Shown: positions 29,225 through 38,027 of the stretch, piece by piece | How positions within the stretch are numbered: position 1 is the first letter of the stretch | Layout of the letters: each line of letters starts with the position of its first letter | Origin: CAVPUA01 sp963828015 | Lineage (GTDB): Bacteria; Actinomycetota; Actinomycetes; Mycobacteriales; Jatrophihabitantaceae | Assembly: GCA_963828015.1 (NCBI GenBank) | Contig: CAWHCD010000006.1 | Coordinates: 992,001 to 1,056,000, forward strand | Reading direction: 5' to 3' | DNA length: 64,000 bases | Notes under the pieces: generated by a model | The model's database searches: none | What the model was told of the DNA's origin: nothing | The model's input: only the letters and a program-made list of their open reading frames with translations | Made by a program: the position numbers and the translations under genes

Positions 29225-30518
29225 TCAGCTGATATCGACGGTGTCGTGCAGGGTGTTGCGGCGGGGTGTTTGGTCGGGGTCGATCTGGGTGGGTGGGATG
29301 TAGTGGGGTCGGCCGTTGATCATGATGGCGACCCAGCCGTTGAAGTCGAGGTTCTGATGATGCCGGGGGCAGAGGAGGGCGCCTTGGTCGACGCAGGTTC
29401 GGCCGGTCTTGATCCATCCTTCGACGTGGTGGATTTCGCACCAGACCGGTGGGGCATCACAGCCGGGCCAGGTGCAGCCCTTGTCCCGGGCGTAGATCGC
29501 GCACCGGTCATTGCGTTTGAAGATCCGGTGCGCGGCGCCGTAGGCGATGATCCCCTTCGCCTTGCCGATGACGACGGGGACGATGAGTGGGTCGCCGCCG
29601 GCGATCCGCTTGGCTTGGGTGACGGAGATGAGGGATCCGTGGCCGGTGGTGACCAGCCCGGTGTCGGAGTCCCATTGGTCCACGGTGGCGGTGAGCAGCA
29701 CGGTGGCCACGGTGCCGGCGACGTCGGGCAGTTCCTTGGCCCGCAACACCAGCCGCAACGCCGCTTCCAGCGCGTCGTGGCGGCGCTGGGCCGCTGTGCG
29801 CGGATCGGGGGTGCCATCGGTGGCCGGGGCCGGGCCGGCCAGGGCGTCCAACACGGCGAACAGCACCTGCGTACAGGGTGCGGTCAGTTCACCCTCGACG
29901 TGGGAGGAGCCATCGGCGCGCTGAGCGACGGTGAATCCGCGATGCTGGGTGCCGGTACTTCTCCTCGCGCAGGGTGCCATCCGGGTCCAGGTGATCCAGA
30001 TACCGCCGCCCGAGCTTGGTCAACTGGGCCGGGTCGAACATCCGGGCCGACGCGACCAGGTCAGCTTCCACCCGCTCGTCGTACTCGGCGGCGATCTCAT
30101 CGGGAAGCTTGTCGACCGCATCGATGATCACCTTCGCGTGCGCAGCCGACAGCTCACCGGCCGCCTCAGCCGCGGCAATGGCCGCGAAGATCGGCGGCAG
30201 GACCTCTCAGGTCAAGGACCCCCCGGGCGCCAAGTCCCTGGCCAACGCGACTTCACGCCGCGCCACCGCCGGCGCGGCGTTCCACAACTCACCCAGCAAC
30301 GCGGCCGTGTCACGGTGGCCCCGCTCCCGGGCCACACCCTGGCAATCAGGAGCCGCGACCATCCGATGCCGCACCGCACCCAGCCGACGATCCACGAGCT
30401 CAGATCGGCGCGCCACCTCCAACAACGTCTCGCCATCACAGGCGTAGAAGTCGACCGCCAGGAGCTGATCGATGACGGCATCGAGCCGGTCGATCAACTC
30501 AGCGGGACTATCGAACAT
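29225..30518 (-). pseudogene. DUF222/13E12-type HNH endonuclease, broken
   Basis: Reading from ATG 30518, the DUF222 region runs to an in-frame TGA at 30209-30207 where the continuing frame ('GEVLPPIFAAIAAAEAAGEL') would need a sense codon such as GGA. The same frame then goes on to about 29948, where an extra base in a CCC run (29946-29948) shifts it; removing one C restores '...YRHQHRGFTVAQR' and the frame reaches the HNH domain: 'CTWPGCDAPPVWCEIHHVEGWI' and 'LCPRHHQNLDFNGW', stop at 29225. The repaired product would be about 430 residues. Two lesions make a pseudogene likely. These genes are repeated mobile-like elements in actinomycetes. Confidence 0.85.
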
Positions 30519-30525
30519 ACATTCG

Positions 30526-30554
30526 ACTATACCGAGCAGAACCAGACATGGCAA
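30526..30554 (-). promoter_or_regulatory. Promoter of the HNH gene (probably leaderless)
   Basis: TTGCCA (30554-30549) and TATAGT (30531-30526) on the minus strand are 17 nt apart. The start ATG is 7 nt after the -10, so transcription should begin at or next to the start codon. The -35 is one arm of a TGGCAA/TTGCCA dyad (30549-30554, 30560-30565). Confidence 0.55.
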
Positions 30555-30679
30555 CAGAATTGCCAAATATAACAAGGAATTCTCTTGCTCTAGAACACCA
30601 GGAGACGGCCACCCGAACCGGATGCCAGCCCGCCGCGGCAGTAACTCGTCGCTGCTCCTTTGACAGGCCGCCGACAGCC

Positions 30680-31864
30680 TCAGTGGTACTTCGTCGCGAT
30701 GAACTCCCCGATCGGCAACGCCGCGGTCGCCGCCGGTGAAGGCGCGTTGCATACGTGCAGCATCCGAGCGGTTTCCAGGAACAGGAAGTCTTCAACCATG
30801 GAGCCATCGCGGCCGATCACCTGCGCCCGAATTCCGGCCGGTTCGGGGAGCAGATCGTCCAAGGTCAGCTCCGGACAGTACTTGCGGCACTGCTGCAGAT
30901 ACCCGCGCTTGGAGATCGAGTTGCGCAGTTCCCGCCAGCCGGTCGCCGCATTCGCCTTGGCGAATCGCCACATGCCCGGGTACGCCGCATAGTCCCTGAC
31001 GTCAGCGAACTCGACTGAACCCTTGCGATAGCCCTCTCGCGCCAAGCCGAGCACCGCGTTAGGGCCGACCGTGATGCCACCGTCGATGGTCTTGGTCAGA
31101 TGGACGCCGAGGAACGGCAGGCTCGGGTCGGGCACCGGATAGATCAAGTGCGAGATCAGCTTCTCGCGCCGCGCCGGCAGACGGAAGTACTCCCCCCGGA
31201 ACGGCACGATCCGAAAGTCGGGCGTCAGTCCAGCCATCCGGGCCAGTCGATCAGCCTGCAGGCCGCCGCAGACGATCAACCGGCGTGCCGTCCAATGCTC
31301 GTCCGCGGTCCGGATCTCGACATCCGTGCTGCGTTCGTAGATTCGTTCGACGCGGCTGGACAACCGGAGCTCCCCGCCGAGCTCGCCGATACGCGCAGCG
31401 AGCGCCGCGCAGACCTGCTTGTAGTCCACGATGCCGGTCGAGGGCACCAACACCGCGCCGACCCCGCTGATCGCCGGCTCCAGCTCACGCAGGGCACCGG
31501 CACTTAGCTCGTGCGCCTCGATTCCGTTCTGGGCCGCCCGCTCGACCAGCCCGCTGAGGCGCTGCGATTCGACCGCGTTCGTGGCCACCAGCAGCTTGCC
31601 GCAGGTCTCGACCGGGATGCCCGCCTCCGCGCACAGCTCGATGGTTCGAGCTACACCGGCCCGGCAGAACTCGGCCTTGCGGCTGCCCGGCTTGTAGTAG
31701 ATGCCGGAGTGGATCACCCCGCTGTTGTGACCCGTCTGGTGCGCCGCGACGGTGTCTTCCTTCTCCAGGACCAGCACACTGCTGTACGGGAACTCCCGCA
31801 GCAGGTGATACGCCGTGGACAATCCGACGATGCCCCCGCCGATCACGCAGAAGTCGTACGTCAT
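30680..31864 (-). CDS. lhgO: FAD-dependent L-2-hydroxyglutarate oxidase-like protein
   Basis: 394 residues. The FAD-binding 'VIGGGIVGLSTAYHL' is at residues 7-21; 'HQTGHNSGVIHSGIYYKPGS' is the LhgO signature and the protein ends with 'RDGSMVEDFLF...NAPSPAATAALPIGEFI'. LhgO oxidises L-2-hydroxyglutarate to 2-oxoglutarate and passes electrons to the quinone pool. It begins 2 bp after the NUDIX gene and closes a sugar-biosynthesis operon, so a related 2-hydroxy acid or sugar acid substrate is also possible; a 2-oxoglutarate link to the PhyH dioxygenase two genes upstream is conceivable. Confidence 0.88.
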   Translation of the reverse strand: MTYDFCVIGGGIVGLSTAYHLLREFPYSSVLVLEKEDTVAAHQTGHNSGVIHSGIYYKPGSRKAEFCRAGVARTIELCAEAGIPVETCGKLLVATNAVESQRLSGLVERAAQNGIEAHELSAGALRELEPAISGVGAVLVPSTGIVDYKQVCAALAARIGELGGELRLSSRVERIYERSTDVEIRTADEHWTARRLIVCGGLQADRLARMAGLTPDFRIVPFRGEYFRLPARREKLISHLIYPVPDPSLPFLGVHLTKTIDGGITVGPNAVLGLAREGYRKGSVEFADVRDYAAYPGMWRFAKANAATGWRELRNSISKRGYLQQCRKYCPELTLDDLLPEPAGIRAQVIGRDGSMVEDFLFLETARMLHVCNAPSPAATAALPIGEFIATKYH

Positions 31865-31866
31865 CG

Positions 31867-32529
31867 TCAGTCGAACTCGGTCGGCAGCGACGGATCGCGA
31901 TGATGGGCCAGCGCGCGAGTCAGCTCGTACTCAGTGATCCGCGAGGGCGACAGCGGCGGGAGTTCGGAGAGGGCGAACCAACCCACATCGAGGGTCTCGA
32001 GCGCGGCCGGCGCGACGGCCGGACCGGTGACCACGCACGCGAAGAACAACTTGTACACGTGCACCGGCAACTGCGGAGTATGGCCCTGGACGTCGCGATC
32101 CAAGCAGGCGATCAGCCGCTCGGCGCGAGCCGGGTAGCCGGTCTCCTCGGCGATCTCGCGCACGACGGCGTCGGACGGGCGGTCCCCCGCGTCGGCCCAG
32201 CCACCGGGAGCCGACCAGCGGCCATCGGTGCGCTCTCGCATGAGCAGCACCCGTTCCTGCTCGTCGAAGATCAATCCACGTACGTCGACCTTCGGCGTCG
32301 CGTAGCCGACGTCGCGGCCGAGCTCGCTGACCAGGTCGGACACCGGACGCTCGGTCAACAAGACGAACAGATCCGCCGACAGCCGCCGGATCTGGTGGTA
32401 GCGGTCCACGTCGAAGTCGCTCTCGGCGTAGGCCAGCCCGCTCTGCGCCAGTGCCGCCAGCTTCATGGCGATACGGCGGATCTCCGACGAGGCGTCGAGG
32501 GGCTCCGGCTCAGGCCGAGCGGATGACAT
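31867..32529 (-). CDS. NUDIX hydrolase with helical N-terminal domain
   Basis: About 220 residues from ATG 32529. Residues about 10-65 form the helical 'Nudix_N_2'-type extension ('MKLAALAQSGLAYAESDFDVDRYHQIRRLSAD'); the NUDIX box is 'GWADAGDRPSDAVVREIAEETGY' (Gx5Ex7REUxEEx; the first Glu position carries Asp). NUDIX enzymes cleave nucleoside diphosphates linked to X, such as ADP-ribose or NDP-sugars. Its start overlaps the PhyH stop by 20 bp. In this operon it might hydrolyse a nucleotide-sugar by-product. Confidence 0.88.
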   Translation of the reverse strand: MSSARPEPEPLDASSEIRRIAMKLAALAQSGLAYAESDFDVDRYHQIRRLSADLFVLLTERPVSDLVSELGRDVGYATPKVDVRGLIFDEQERVLLMRERTDGRWSAPGGWADAGDRPSDAVVREIAEETGYPARAERLIACLDRDVQGHTPQLPVHVYKLFFACVVTGPAVAPAALETLDVGWFALSELPPLSPSRITEYELTRALAHHRDPSLPTEFD

Positions 32530-33445
32530 CAGGCTTGAAGACCGCAATGGCCGGGTCGATCTCGCGCGGGTCGAGGGCGAGAGCGAGACGTTCGGGCATG
32601 TCCGCCTCGTCGCTGGCCCGCCGGAAGTCACGCAGCGACGTGCCCGATGGCTCGGAGTCCGCGTTGTACGCGCCGATCCCGGCCTCGACGTCGGCCACGT
32701 TCACCGTCCGGAAGTCGATGCTGAAGCGGGTGAGGCCGGTCGTGTTGGCCACGGTGGAGTGCAGCTGCTGGCCGGAGAAGACGACCAGCCCGCCGGGCGG
32801 CACCACGAAGCGGATCTGCGGATCGGGGCTGGGCGCCGGCTCGGCGATGATGTGCGGCTGCTTACGCGTGTCCTTGGTGATGTGCTTGGCCGCATCGGCG
32901 CGCCCGGTCTGGTTCCAGTTGTAGTAGTCGAACTCGTTGGAGGTGTTCTCCAGATGCTCGGCCCAGTAGGCCGGATGGAACGCCATCGAGCTGTTCGACT
33001 CGAACTCATAGATCGGCAGCCACCAGTTCAGCTGCTGCAACGGCGCGGACCACCAGGTGTCGCGGTGCATCGGGTGGGCGTAGCCGACGCCGGCGGTCAG
33101 GTAGCCGTCGCTGGTCACCCCCCGCAGGCGGGGTACGTCGAGGTAGGTCTCTTCCAAGTCGCAGCCGACCTCGCGCAGCACCTCGCGCATCAGTTCCTTG
33201 GTCCGCGCGTTGTGGATGAACTTCGGCTTCAGCGGAGCGAAGATCTCGACAAAGCGCTGCACGTCAAGGGAGTACTGCGCCTCTCGCGGGTCAAGGGGCG
33301 CAAACGCCTCCTCGATCAGGGTGCGGGCCCAGTCGATCAAGGCCAGCGTCGACGGGCGTGGCGTGATGAGGTGAATCTGGCCGCTGTAGAGCTGGGCCCG
33401 ACGCTTCGCGTCGTCCGTGCCGGCGTCTAGATAGACGGTGTGCAT
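32510..33445 (-). CDS. Phytanoyl-CoA dioxygenase-like Fe(II)/2-oxoglutarate enzyme
   Basis: About 311 residues from ATG 33445 with GAGGAG 6 nt upstream. The facial triad is visible: 'YAHPMHRDTWW' gives His-x-Asp and 'SGQQLHSTVANTTGLTRFSIDFR' gives the second His plus the Arg that holds 2-oxoglutarate. PhyH members hydroxylate or epimerise small molecules, including tailoring steps in antibiotics and sugars. It sits between two methyltransferases and NUDIX/LhgO genes, so it may oxidise a nucleotide sugar. Confidence 0.82.
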   Translation of the reverse strand: MHTVYLDAGTDDAKRRAQLYSGQIHLITPRPSTLALIDWARTLIEEAFAPLDPREAQYSLDVQRFVEIFAPLKPKFIHNARTKELMREVLREVGCDLEETYLDVPRLRGVTSDGYLTAGVGYAHPMHRDTWWSAPLQQLNWWLPIYEFESNSSMAFHPAYWAEHLENTSNEFDYYNWNQTGRADAAKHITKDTRKQPHIIAEPAPSPDPQIRFVVPPGGLVVFSGQQLHSTVANTTGLTRFSIDFRTVNVADVEAGIGAYNADSEPSGTSLRDFRRASDEADMPERLALALDPREIDPAIAVFKPDVIRSA

Positions 33446-33455
33446 GGGACTCTCC

Positions 33456-34631
33456 TCAGACCGCTCGCAGTTCCGGTTGCAGACCGAGTTCGCGTAGTTC
33501 ATCGGCGATCTCGGCCAGATAGATCTCGTTCATGACGACCACGAGGGACGGTTTCGCCTCGGGCAGATCGGCCGGCACGATCACGTCGCGCGCCGTCCCC
33601 GGCAGGAACTTGCCGGCCTTGCGGGGATTGATGTCCACCGCGATCTCTACGGTGTCCGGGCCCACATTGGTCAGGAAACTGACCCCCTTGGAACCCGCTC
33701 CCCAAATGGCGACCTTGCCACCGTCCCCCCGGACCGCCGCGATGTCGCCGCGCCACTGGTTGATCACCCCACTGACGTGTGTGCCATAGGCCCGCGCCTG
33801 CTCGACGACGAGCGCCGCCGTGTCTTCAGCGGGCAGCGGCTCCTGCACCACCGGGCCGACGACCGGCCGGGCTTCGAGCAGGATGTACTGGCCGTCGAAG
33901 TCCAGCCGCACGTCCTCGACCTCGAACCCGCACTGCCGGAACAGCCGGGCCAGCGAGCCACAGGTGAAGTAGCTGCAGTGCTCGTAGTAGACGTCCCAGA
34001 ACGCGCCCTCGGTCAGCACTCGGGCCACGTCGGGGAGCTCGAACAGCACAATCGTGTCCAGCCGATCGCCGATACCTGCGCGCACATCGTTGAGGAACGT
34101 GGCGACGTCGGGAATGTGTTCCAACGTGTGCCGGCAGATGACGACGTCACTGTCGAGCGGACCGTAGGAGCCGTTGTAGAACTCGGCCCGCAGGGTCATC
34201 CGGGCCTTCTCCGACTCGGTGAACCGAGTGTCGTCCACCCCGGGGTCGATGCCGATCCCGGTGTTGTCGCCGAACTCGCACATCAGGCTGAGGAACTCGG
34301 CCTTGCCACAGCCGATCTCAGTGATCGTCTTACCGCGGATGTCATAGCGGTCGATCCAGTACTGCGCCAGCTCGTCGGCGAACTGCCGGAAGCGCGGCGA
34401 GCAGGCCTGCGTCTCCTCATAACGACCGGAGTACTCAACGAGCGCCGGGTTGAAGATCGCGTTGAACAGGAAGCCGCAGTCGTGGCAGACGGCCAGATCG
34501 ATGTCGCCGCGCGGAAAACTCGTCGCCGCCTCTTCGGTCTCGACCAGCAGGCAGCTGTTGACCGGAATCCGGGTCTGGGAGTTGACGACCTCCGACGCCG
34601 ACGACCCGCAGGCCGGACAAGTGGCGCTCAT
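33456..34631 (-). CDS. SAM-dependent (C-)methyltransferase with N-terminal zinc site
   Basis: 391 residues. Zinc-binding N-terminus 'CPACGSSASE' with 'CHDCGF'; SAM motif I 'TITEIGCGKAEFL', acidic 'GIDPG', then 'CRHTLEHIPD'; 'YYEHCSYFT' aligns with the C-methyltransferase E-H-x-x-Y-x motif; C-terminal Rossmann-like domain has 'AIWGAGSKGVSFLTN'. The plan is that of sugar C-methyltransferases (NovU/TylCIII-like). ATGA overlap with the upstream, related gene. It could methylate a keto-sugar or have become a partner protein. Confidence 0.82.
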   Translation of the reverse strand: MSATCPACGSSASEVVNSQTRIPVNSCLLVETEEAATSFPRGDIDLAVCHDCGFLFNAIFNPALVEYSGRYEETQACSPRFRQFADELAQYWIDRYDIRGKTITEIGCGKAEFLSLMCEFGDNTGIGIDPGVDDTRFTESEKARMTLRAEFYNGSYGPLDSDVVICRHTLEHIPDVATFLNDVRAGIGDRLDTIVLFELPDVARVLTEGAFWDVYYEHCSYFTCGSLARLFRQCGFEVEDVRLDFDGQYILLEARPVVGPVVQEPLPAEDTAALVVEQARAYGTHVSGVINQWRGDIAAVRGDGGKVAIWGAGSKGVSFLTNVGPDTVEIAVDINPRKAGKFLPGTARDVIVPADLPEAKPSLVVVMNEIYLAEIADELRELGLQPELRAV

Positions 34632-35857
34632 GAGCAGATCCGCGGCGTGGGCACAGGGACGATGAACTGGCCGCCGCGCTGCTGGTACTCCTGCTGCTGT
34701 TTCATGATCTCCTCGGCAAAGTTCCAGGCCAGGATCAAGGTGTAGTCCGGCGCCCGTTCGAGCAACGCCTCCGGCGCATAGATCGGGATGTGCACACCGG
34801 GCATGAACCAGCCCTGCTTGTGCACGTTGCGATCGACGACGAAGTCGATGAGGTCCGCGCCCAGGCCGGAGTAGTTGACCAGCGTGCTGCCCTTCGCCGC
34901 CGCCCCGTAGGCGGCCACGGTCTTGCCCGAGGCGCGCAGGCCGATGACCAGCTCTCGCAGGTCCTGCCGCAAGGTCGTCACCCGGGCCGCGAACTGGCCG
35001 TAGAACTCGAACGTGTCCAAGCCCCGTTCCTGCTCTTCGCGCAGGAATTGCTCGGCCCGTTCAGTGCGATCGAGCGTGCGACCCAGGTGCCAGCGCAGCG
35101 TTCCGCCGTGCAGGTCCGGGAAATACTCGACGTCATTGAGGTGCAGCCCGTGGCGACTGACTAGGTTCGACACCGCAGTGCACGAGTAGTAGTAGAAGTG
35201 CTCGTGGTAGATCGTGTCGAACTCGCAGTGGTCGATCAGGTCGCGAACGTAGGGGTTCTCGACCTGGATCACGCCGTCCGGTGCGACGAGAAGCGCCAGC
35301 CCGGCGACGAAGTCGTTGAGTTCCGGCACGTGCGCCATCACATTGTTGGCCAGGATCACGTCGGCCGGGCCGTGTTCGGCCAGCAGCTCGCGGGCCAGTT
35401 CGGCGCCGAAGAAGCGCTCGATCGTCTCGACCCCGAGCTCACGGGCGGCGGCCGCCGGACCGGGTGTGGGCTCGACACCCAGGCAGCGCACGCCGGCGTC
35501 GACGAAGTTGCGCAGCAGGTAGCCGTCGTTGCTCGCGATCTCGACGACGAAGCTGTTCGAGTCCAGACCGCGCGCGGCGATCAGGCCGCTTGCGTGCTCG
35601 GCACTATGCCGCAGCACGTAGTCGCTGAAGGAGGAGAAGTACGGGTAGTCGGCGCCGAAGAGCACCTCCGCCGGAACCTCCTCGAGGATCTGCACCAGCG
35701 TGCAGTTCTCGCAGAACGCGACGTCGAGCGGGTAGGTGTGGTCGGTCTCGCCCAGCCGCTCGGCCGGGACCAGTGCGTCGGCCAGCGGCGTCTTACCGAG
35801 GGAGAGGAAGGGCCGGACTTGATCGGATCCGCAGGAGCGGCACGCGACATCAGACAT
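34628..35857 (-). CDS. NDP-sugar C-methyltransferase (TylCIII/NovU-like)
   Basis: 409 residues. Four-cysteine zinc site ('CRSCGSDQ', 'FCENCTLVQ'), SAM domain 'VEIASNDGYLLRNF' and 'LANNVMAHVPELNDF', the active-site motif 'YHEHFYYYS', and the C-terminal putative methyltransferase domain ('VAAYGAAAKGSTLVNY'). Characterised members add a methyl group at C-3 of NDP-4-keto-6-deoxy sugars. It overlaps the epimerase by 8 bp and the next methyltransferase as ATGA. Together with rfbF this suggests a branched-chain CDP-sugar. Confidence 0.88.
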   Translation of the reverse strand: MSDVACRSCGSDQVRPFLSLGKTPLADALVPAERLGETDHTYPLDVAFCENCTLVQILEEVPAEVLFGADYPYFSSFSDYVLRHSAEHASGLIAARGLDSNSFVVEIASNDGYLLRNFVDAGVRCLGVEPTPGPAAAARELGVETIERFFGAELARELLAEHGPADVILANNVMAHVPELNDFVAGLALLVAPDGVIQVENPYVRDLIDHCEFDTIYHEHFYYYSCTAVSNLVSRHGLHLNDVEYFPDLHGGTLRWHLGRTLDRTERAEQFLREEQERGLDTFEFYGQFAARVTTLRQDLRELVIGLRASGKTVAAYGAAAKGSTLVNYSGLGADLIDFVVDRNVHKQGWFMPGVHIPIYAPEALLERAPDYTLILAWNFAEEIMKQQQEYQQRGGQFIVPVPTPRICS

Positions 35858-36935
35858 GAGAGCCCTGCGCTTCGTGAACCGCTTCGACGAAGCTGGTGCG
35901 AACGCCAGCGGTATCGAGGGGATACAGCTTGCTGTCGATGCGCGACTGCTCGAGCAGCGCCTGGATGTGGGCCAGCCGGATCAGGCCCGGGCCGGTGAGC
36001 TGATCGAGCGTGAGCCCATTCGCGAGGTACGCCTCGTACAACTCGACGATGCCGGTGGGCACCGTCCATACGGGCCGGAAGGACGGTAGCGTCTCGGCGA
36101 TCAGGTCACAGTTGACCCGGTAGTTGCGCAGGTCCGGGCTGGCGTTGTCTGCGAAGGACGCAGTACTGCCGGGAACGACCTGCTCGACCAGCTGGGCCAC
36201 CTCGCGCACACGGTAGTTCTCGGTGGTGCGCCCGACGTTGAAGGCCCGGTTGTGCACGACGTCGCGGTCGGCCTCGACGACGGCCAGGAAGGCCCGGCAC
36301 ACGTCCTCGACATGCACAAGCGGACGCCACGGCATGCCATCGCTCTTCATCAGCACGGCCGACGTGGTGAACGCGAATCCAGTCAGGTTGTTGACGACCA
36401 GATCGCCGCGCAGCCGGCCCGACAACCCGTAGACGGTCGCGTTACGCAGGTAGGTCGGGCTGAACGTGTCATCGGCCAGCTCCTGCAGATCGCGCTCCGC
36501 GAACACCTTGGACTCGCCGTACGGGGTCACCGGATTGAACGCGGCATTCTCATCGAGATAGCTGTCACCGGCCGCGCCGTACAGCGAACACGAGGAGGAG
36601 AAGACGAACCGACCGACGCCGGCCAGCTTGGCCACGCGCGCGACGTGCACCGTCCCGCGATGGTTGATGTCGTAGGTGCAGTCGGGATCGAGGTCACCGA
36701 GCGGGTCGTTGGAGATTCCGGCGAGATGCACGATGGCATCCACGCCCTCGAGGTCGCTGACCTCGACCTGCCGAATGTCCTTACGAATAAGCGGATACTC
36801 CGCCTGAGCCGGACCATAGCCGCACTCGTTGAACAGCCCCGAGTCCAGGCCGATCACCTCGTGGCCGGCCGCGGCGAACAGCGGCATCAAAACGGTCCCG
36901 ATGTAACCCTGGGAACCGGTGACGAGGACTCTCAT
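35850..36935 (-). CDS. NAD-dependent nucleotide-sugar epimerase/dehydratase (extended SDR)
   Basis: About 361 residues from ATG 36935. The cofactor motif is 'VLVTGSQGYIGTVLMPLF'; the catalytic Ser-Tyr-Lys are 'FSSSCSLYGA' and 'PYGESKVFAE', and 'VHLAGISNDPLGDLDP' resembles the small group of SDRs encoded beside rfbF and C-methyltransferases. Reaction could be epimerisation, dehydration or 4-keto reduction of the CDP-sugar. No separate CDP-glucose 4,6-dehydratase was found in the window. ATGA overlap with rfbF. Confidence 0.85.
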   Translation of the reverse strand: MRVLVTGSQGYIGTVLMPLFAAAGHEVIGLDSGLFNECGYGPAQAEYPLIRKDIRQVEVSDLEGVDAIVHLAGISNDPLGDLDPDCTYDINHRGTVHVARVAKLAGVGRFVFSSSCSLYGAAGDSYLDENAAFNPVTPYGESKVFAERDLQELADDTFSPTYLRNATVYGLSGRLRGDLVVNNLTGFAFTTSAVLMKSDGMPWRPLVHVEDVCRAFLAVVEADRDVVHNRAFNVGRTTENYRVREVAQLVEQVVPGSTASFADNASPDLRNYRVNCDLIAETLPSFRPVWTVPTGIVELYEAYLANGLTLDQLTGPGLIRLAHIQALLEQSRIDSKLYPLDTAGVRTSFVEAVHEAQGSHV

Positions 36936-37705
36936 TCCGACCACGCCTTCCACGGTGCGTTCCCGGACTCCCAGAGTTTCTCGAGGTAGACGCGGTCCCG
37001 GAGGGTGTCCATGCACTGCCAGAAGCCCTCGTGCTTGTAGGCCATCAACTGGCCGTCCTTGGCCAGCCGCTCCAGCGGCTCCTTCTCGAACATGGTGGAG
37101 TCGTTGTCGATGTAATCGACCACCCCCTGCTCGAGCACGAAGAAGGCGCCGTTGATCCAGCCCTCGCCGGTCTGCGGCTTCTCGGAGAAGTCGGCGACCG
37201 CATCGCCATCGAGCTCCAGCGCACCGAAGCGCGCGGGTGGGCGAACCGCGGTCAAGGTGGCCAGCTTGCCGTGCGAGCGGTGGAAGTCGATCAGAGCGTT
37301 GAAGTCGATGTTGGACACACCATCGCCCCACGTCATCATGAAGGTGCCCGGGCCCAGATGCGGCGCCAGCTTACGAATGCGCCCACCGGTACCGGTCTTC
37401 TGACCCGTGTCGATGAGCGAGACGCGCCAGTCCTCGGGCGCGGAGCGATGCGCGCCGACGCCGCCGGTCCGCATATCGACGGTCAGGTCGGAGGTCAGCG
37501 CGGCGCAATCAACCATCCAGCGCTTGATGTAGTCACCCTTGTAGCCCAGGCCAACGGCGAAGTCGGTGATGCCGACCGCCGCGTAACCCTTGATGATGTG
37601 CCACAGGATCGGCTTGCCGCCGATCTCGACCATAGGTTTGGGCTTGCTGATTGTCTCTTCCTGCAGCCGACTGCCGACGCCGCCAGCGAGTATTCCGACC
37701 TTCAT
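36932..37705 (-). CDS. rfbF: Glucose-1-phosphate cytidylyltransferase
   Basis: 257 residues, standard length. 'GILAGGVGSRLQEETISKPKPMVEIGGKPILWHIIKGYA'-type N-terminus (read at 3-40) with the pyrophosphorylase signature, 'MMTWGDGVSNID' and the diagnostic C-terminal 'YKHEGFWQCMDTLRD'. It makes CDP-glucose from CTP and glucose 1-phosphate, the first committed step to CDP-6-deoxy sugars. First gene of a seven-gene minus-strand operon reaching 30680. GGGGGA ends 3 nt before the ATG. Confidence 0.95.
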   Translation of the reverse strand: MKVGILAGGVGSRLQEETISKPKPMVEIGGKPILWHIIKGYAAVGITDFAVGLGYKGDYIKRWMVDCAALTSDLTVDMRTGGVGAHRSAPEDWRVSLIDTGQKTGTGGRIRKLAPHLGPGTFMMTWGDGVSNIDFNALIDFHRSHGKLATLTAVRPPARFGALELDGDAVADFSEKPQTGEGWINGAFFVLEQGVVDYIDNDSTMFEKEPLERLAKDGQLMAYKHEGFWQCMDTLRDRVYLEKLWESGNAPWKAWSE

Positions 37706-38027
37706 GTCTCCCCCGGATGAGACGAAATGTCATCTTCAATGTTGAGTGGAGGAAGTCGGATTTGATACGTCGTCGCAGACGTATCGAAACAACCGTCCCC
37801 CGGTGGCCGATCCCATCTTGAATGCACAAGATAACATCAACTGAACAAGTATGGGGAGGGGCATTCGTCACTGTCAACCGGGACACAATGACGAAACATA
37901 CGGCGCATCCGCGCGTTGAAAGTGCCTCTTATGCGAACTTTCCGCACCGCGTTGCCGACCTCTCACCGCGCCGGCAATAGCACCCAGCCGATATCCAAAC
38001 TAACGGACAGTGACGGCCGCATGACAT
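37706..38027. other. Intergenic region, 5' side of rfbF operon
   Basis: 322 bp without a credible gene, more AT-rich than the coding DNA. It holds the rfbF leader, with a perfect hairpin of GATACGTC (37764-37771) and GACGTATC (37778-37785) around a 6-nt loop, 60-80 bp before the rfbF start; this may be an operator or leader structure. The rest lies downstream of the beta-helix gene. I see no clear intrinsic terminator. Confidence 0.5.
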
